A stretch of 64,000 bases of DNA from Lucinisca nassula (taxonomy: Eukaryota > Mollusca > Bivalvia > Lucinida > Lucinidae), in NCBI GenBank assembly GCA_963580285.1, contig OY757025.1:114145900-114209899 (forward strand), given 5' to 3'. Shown piece after piece: positions 63,801 through 64,000 of the stretch. The translations under genes were made by a program, and so were the position numbers. The notes beneath the pieces are model-generated. The model was not told the origin of the DNA, did no database searches, and worked only from the letters and a program-made list of their open reading frames with translations. Numbering within the stretch: position 1 is the first letter of the stretch; every line of letters begins with the position of its first letter.

Positions 63801-64000
63801 GCATATCACATCGATCATCAACACTGGTCCATACATTTTCCATGGAAAGAGTGTGGTGTTTCTTTTTCTCTTGAATGTATCTACTCCATACATGGTTAAC
63901 TATGAGAAAAAGCTTCAATGTAAATTTCATTGGCTCAAACATTGATGGCTGGATTACCATAGTTGCTTCACCCGGTAAATCTTTGGGGATGATTTCATCA

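Overview
This is a eukaryotic, repeat-dense, AT-rich stretch with very little coding sequence. Splice-type signals, many SINE-like retroposons with exact target-site duplications, a CR1-type LINE remnant, palindromic MITEs and transposons with internal tandem arrays all point to an animal genome. The repeat style (arrays inside short transposons, tRNA-headed SINEs ending in GTTAAAC-like tails) fits a bivalve mollusc. A freshwater mussel such as Dreissena is possible, but no conserved gene here settles the species. Nothing bacterial or viral was seen.

Host coding signal: (1) 1-1191, minus strand, is open for all 397 codons to the window edge and is preceded by a good splice acceptor. It is the best host exon here. 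(2) About 15707-16080, minus strand, is a second coding-like block ending at a good donor in the same phase (0), but it carries one in-frame TGA. (3) Two weaker candidates are a 52-base exon with a Ly6/three-finger-like CYQC start (31913-31964, minus) and a possible promoter plus first exon (34222-34319, plus) with two CRE sites. Most of the window is therefore probably intron or intergenic sequence.

Layout: 1.2-2.6 kb holds palindromic MITEs and a young SINE. 2.6-6.7 kb is a tandem-array transposon split by a second, different tandem-array transposon. 6.7-23.9 kb is a dense mosaic of SINE-like families (called S1-S4 here) and palindrome-centred MITEs (families A-E). 24.03-28.71 kb is a 31-bp minisatellite with higher-order structure. 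28.8-38 kb holds MITEs, an inverted pair of retroelement 3' ends (32.1-34.1 kb) and more SINEs. 38.4-40.35 kb is a 5'-truncated LINE with a long open reverse-transcriptase frame. 40.5-48.8 kb holds SINEs, a 19-bp minisatellite and a 2-kb tandem-array element. 48.8-51.0 kb contains two further tandem-array elements. 51-64 kb is a mosaic of piggyBac-like TTAA-flanked MITEs, TA-flanked MITEs, palindromes, a 1.1-kb element with 46-bp terminal inverted repeats, and 16/17-bp and 51-bp tandem repeats.

Two unifying themes stand out. First, several unrelated MITE types (TA-, TTAA- and unassigned-target) carry the same long palindromic cores, whose two arms change together. Second, five elements share one architecture: an ACAAGAR-like start, a 145-169-bp tandem array, usually a GGAC-rich run, and a terminal hairpin. 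They look like non-autonomous Helitron/Helentron-like (oyster pearl-like) elements with nucleosome-length internal repeats. Family letters are labels made for this window, not database names.
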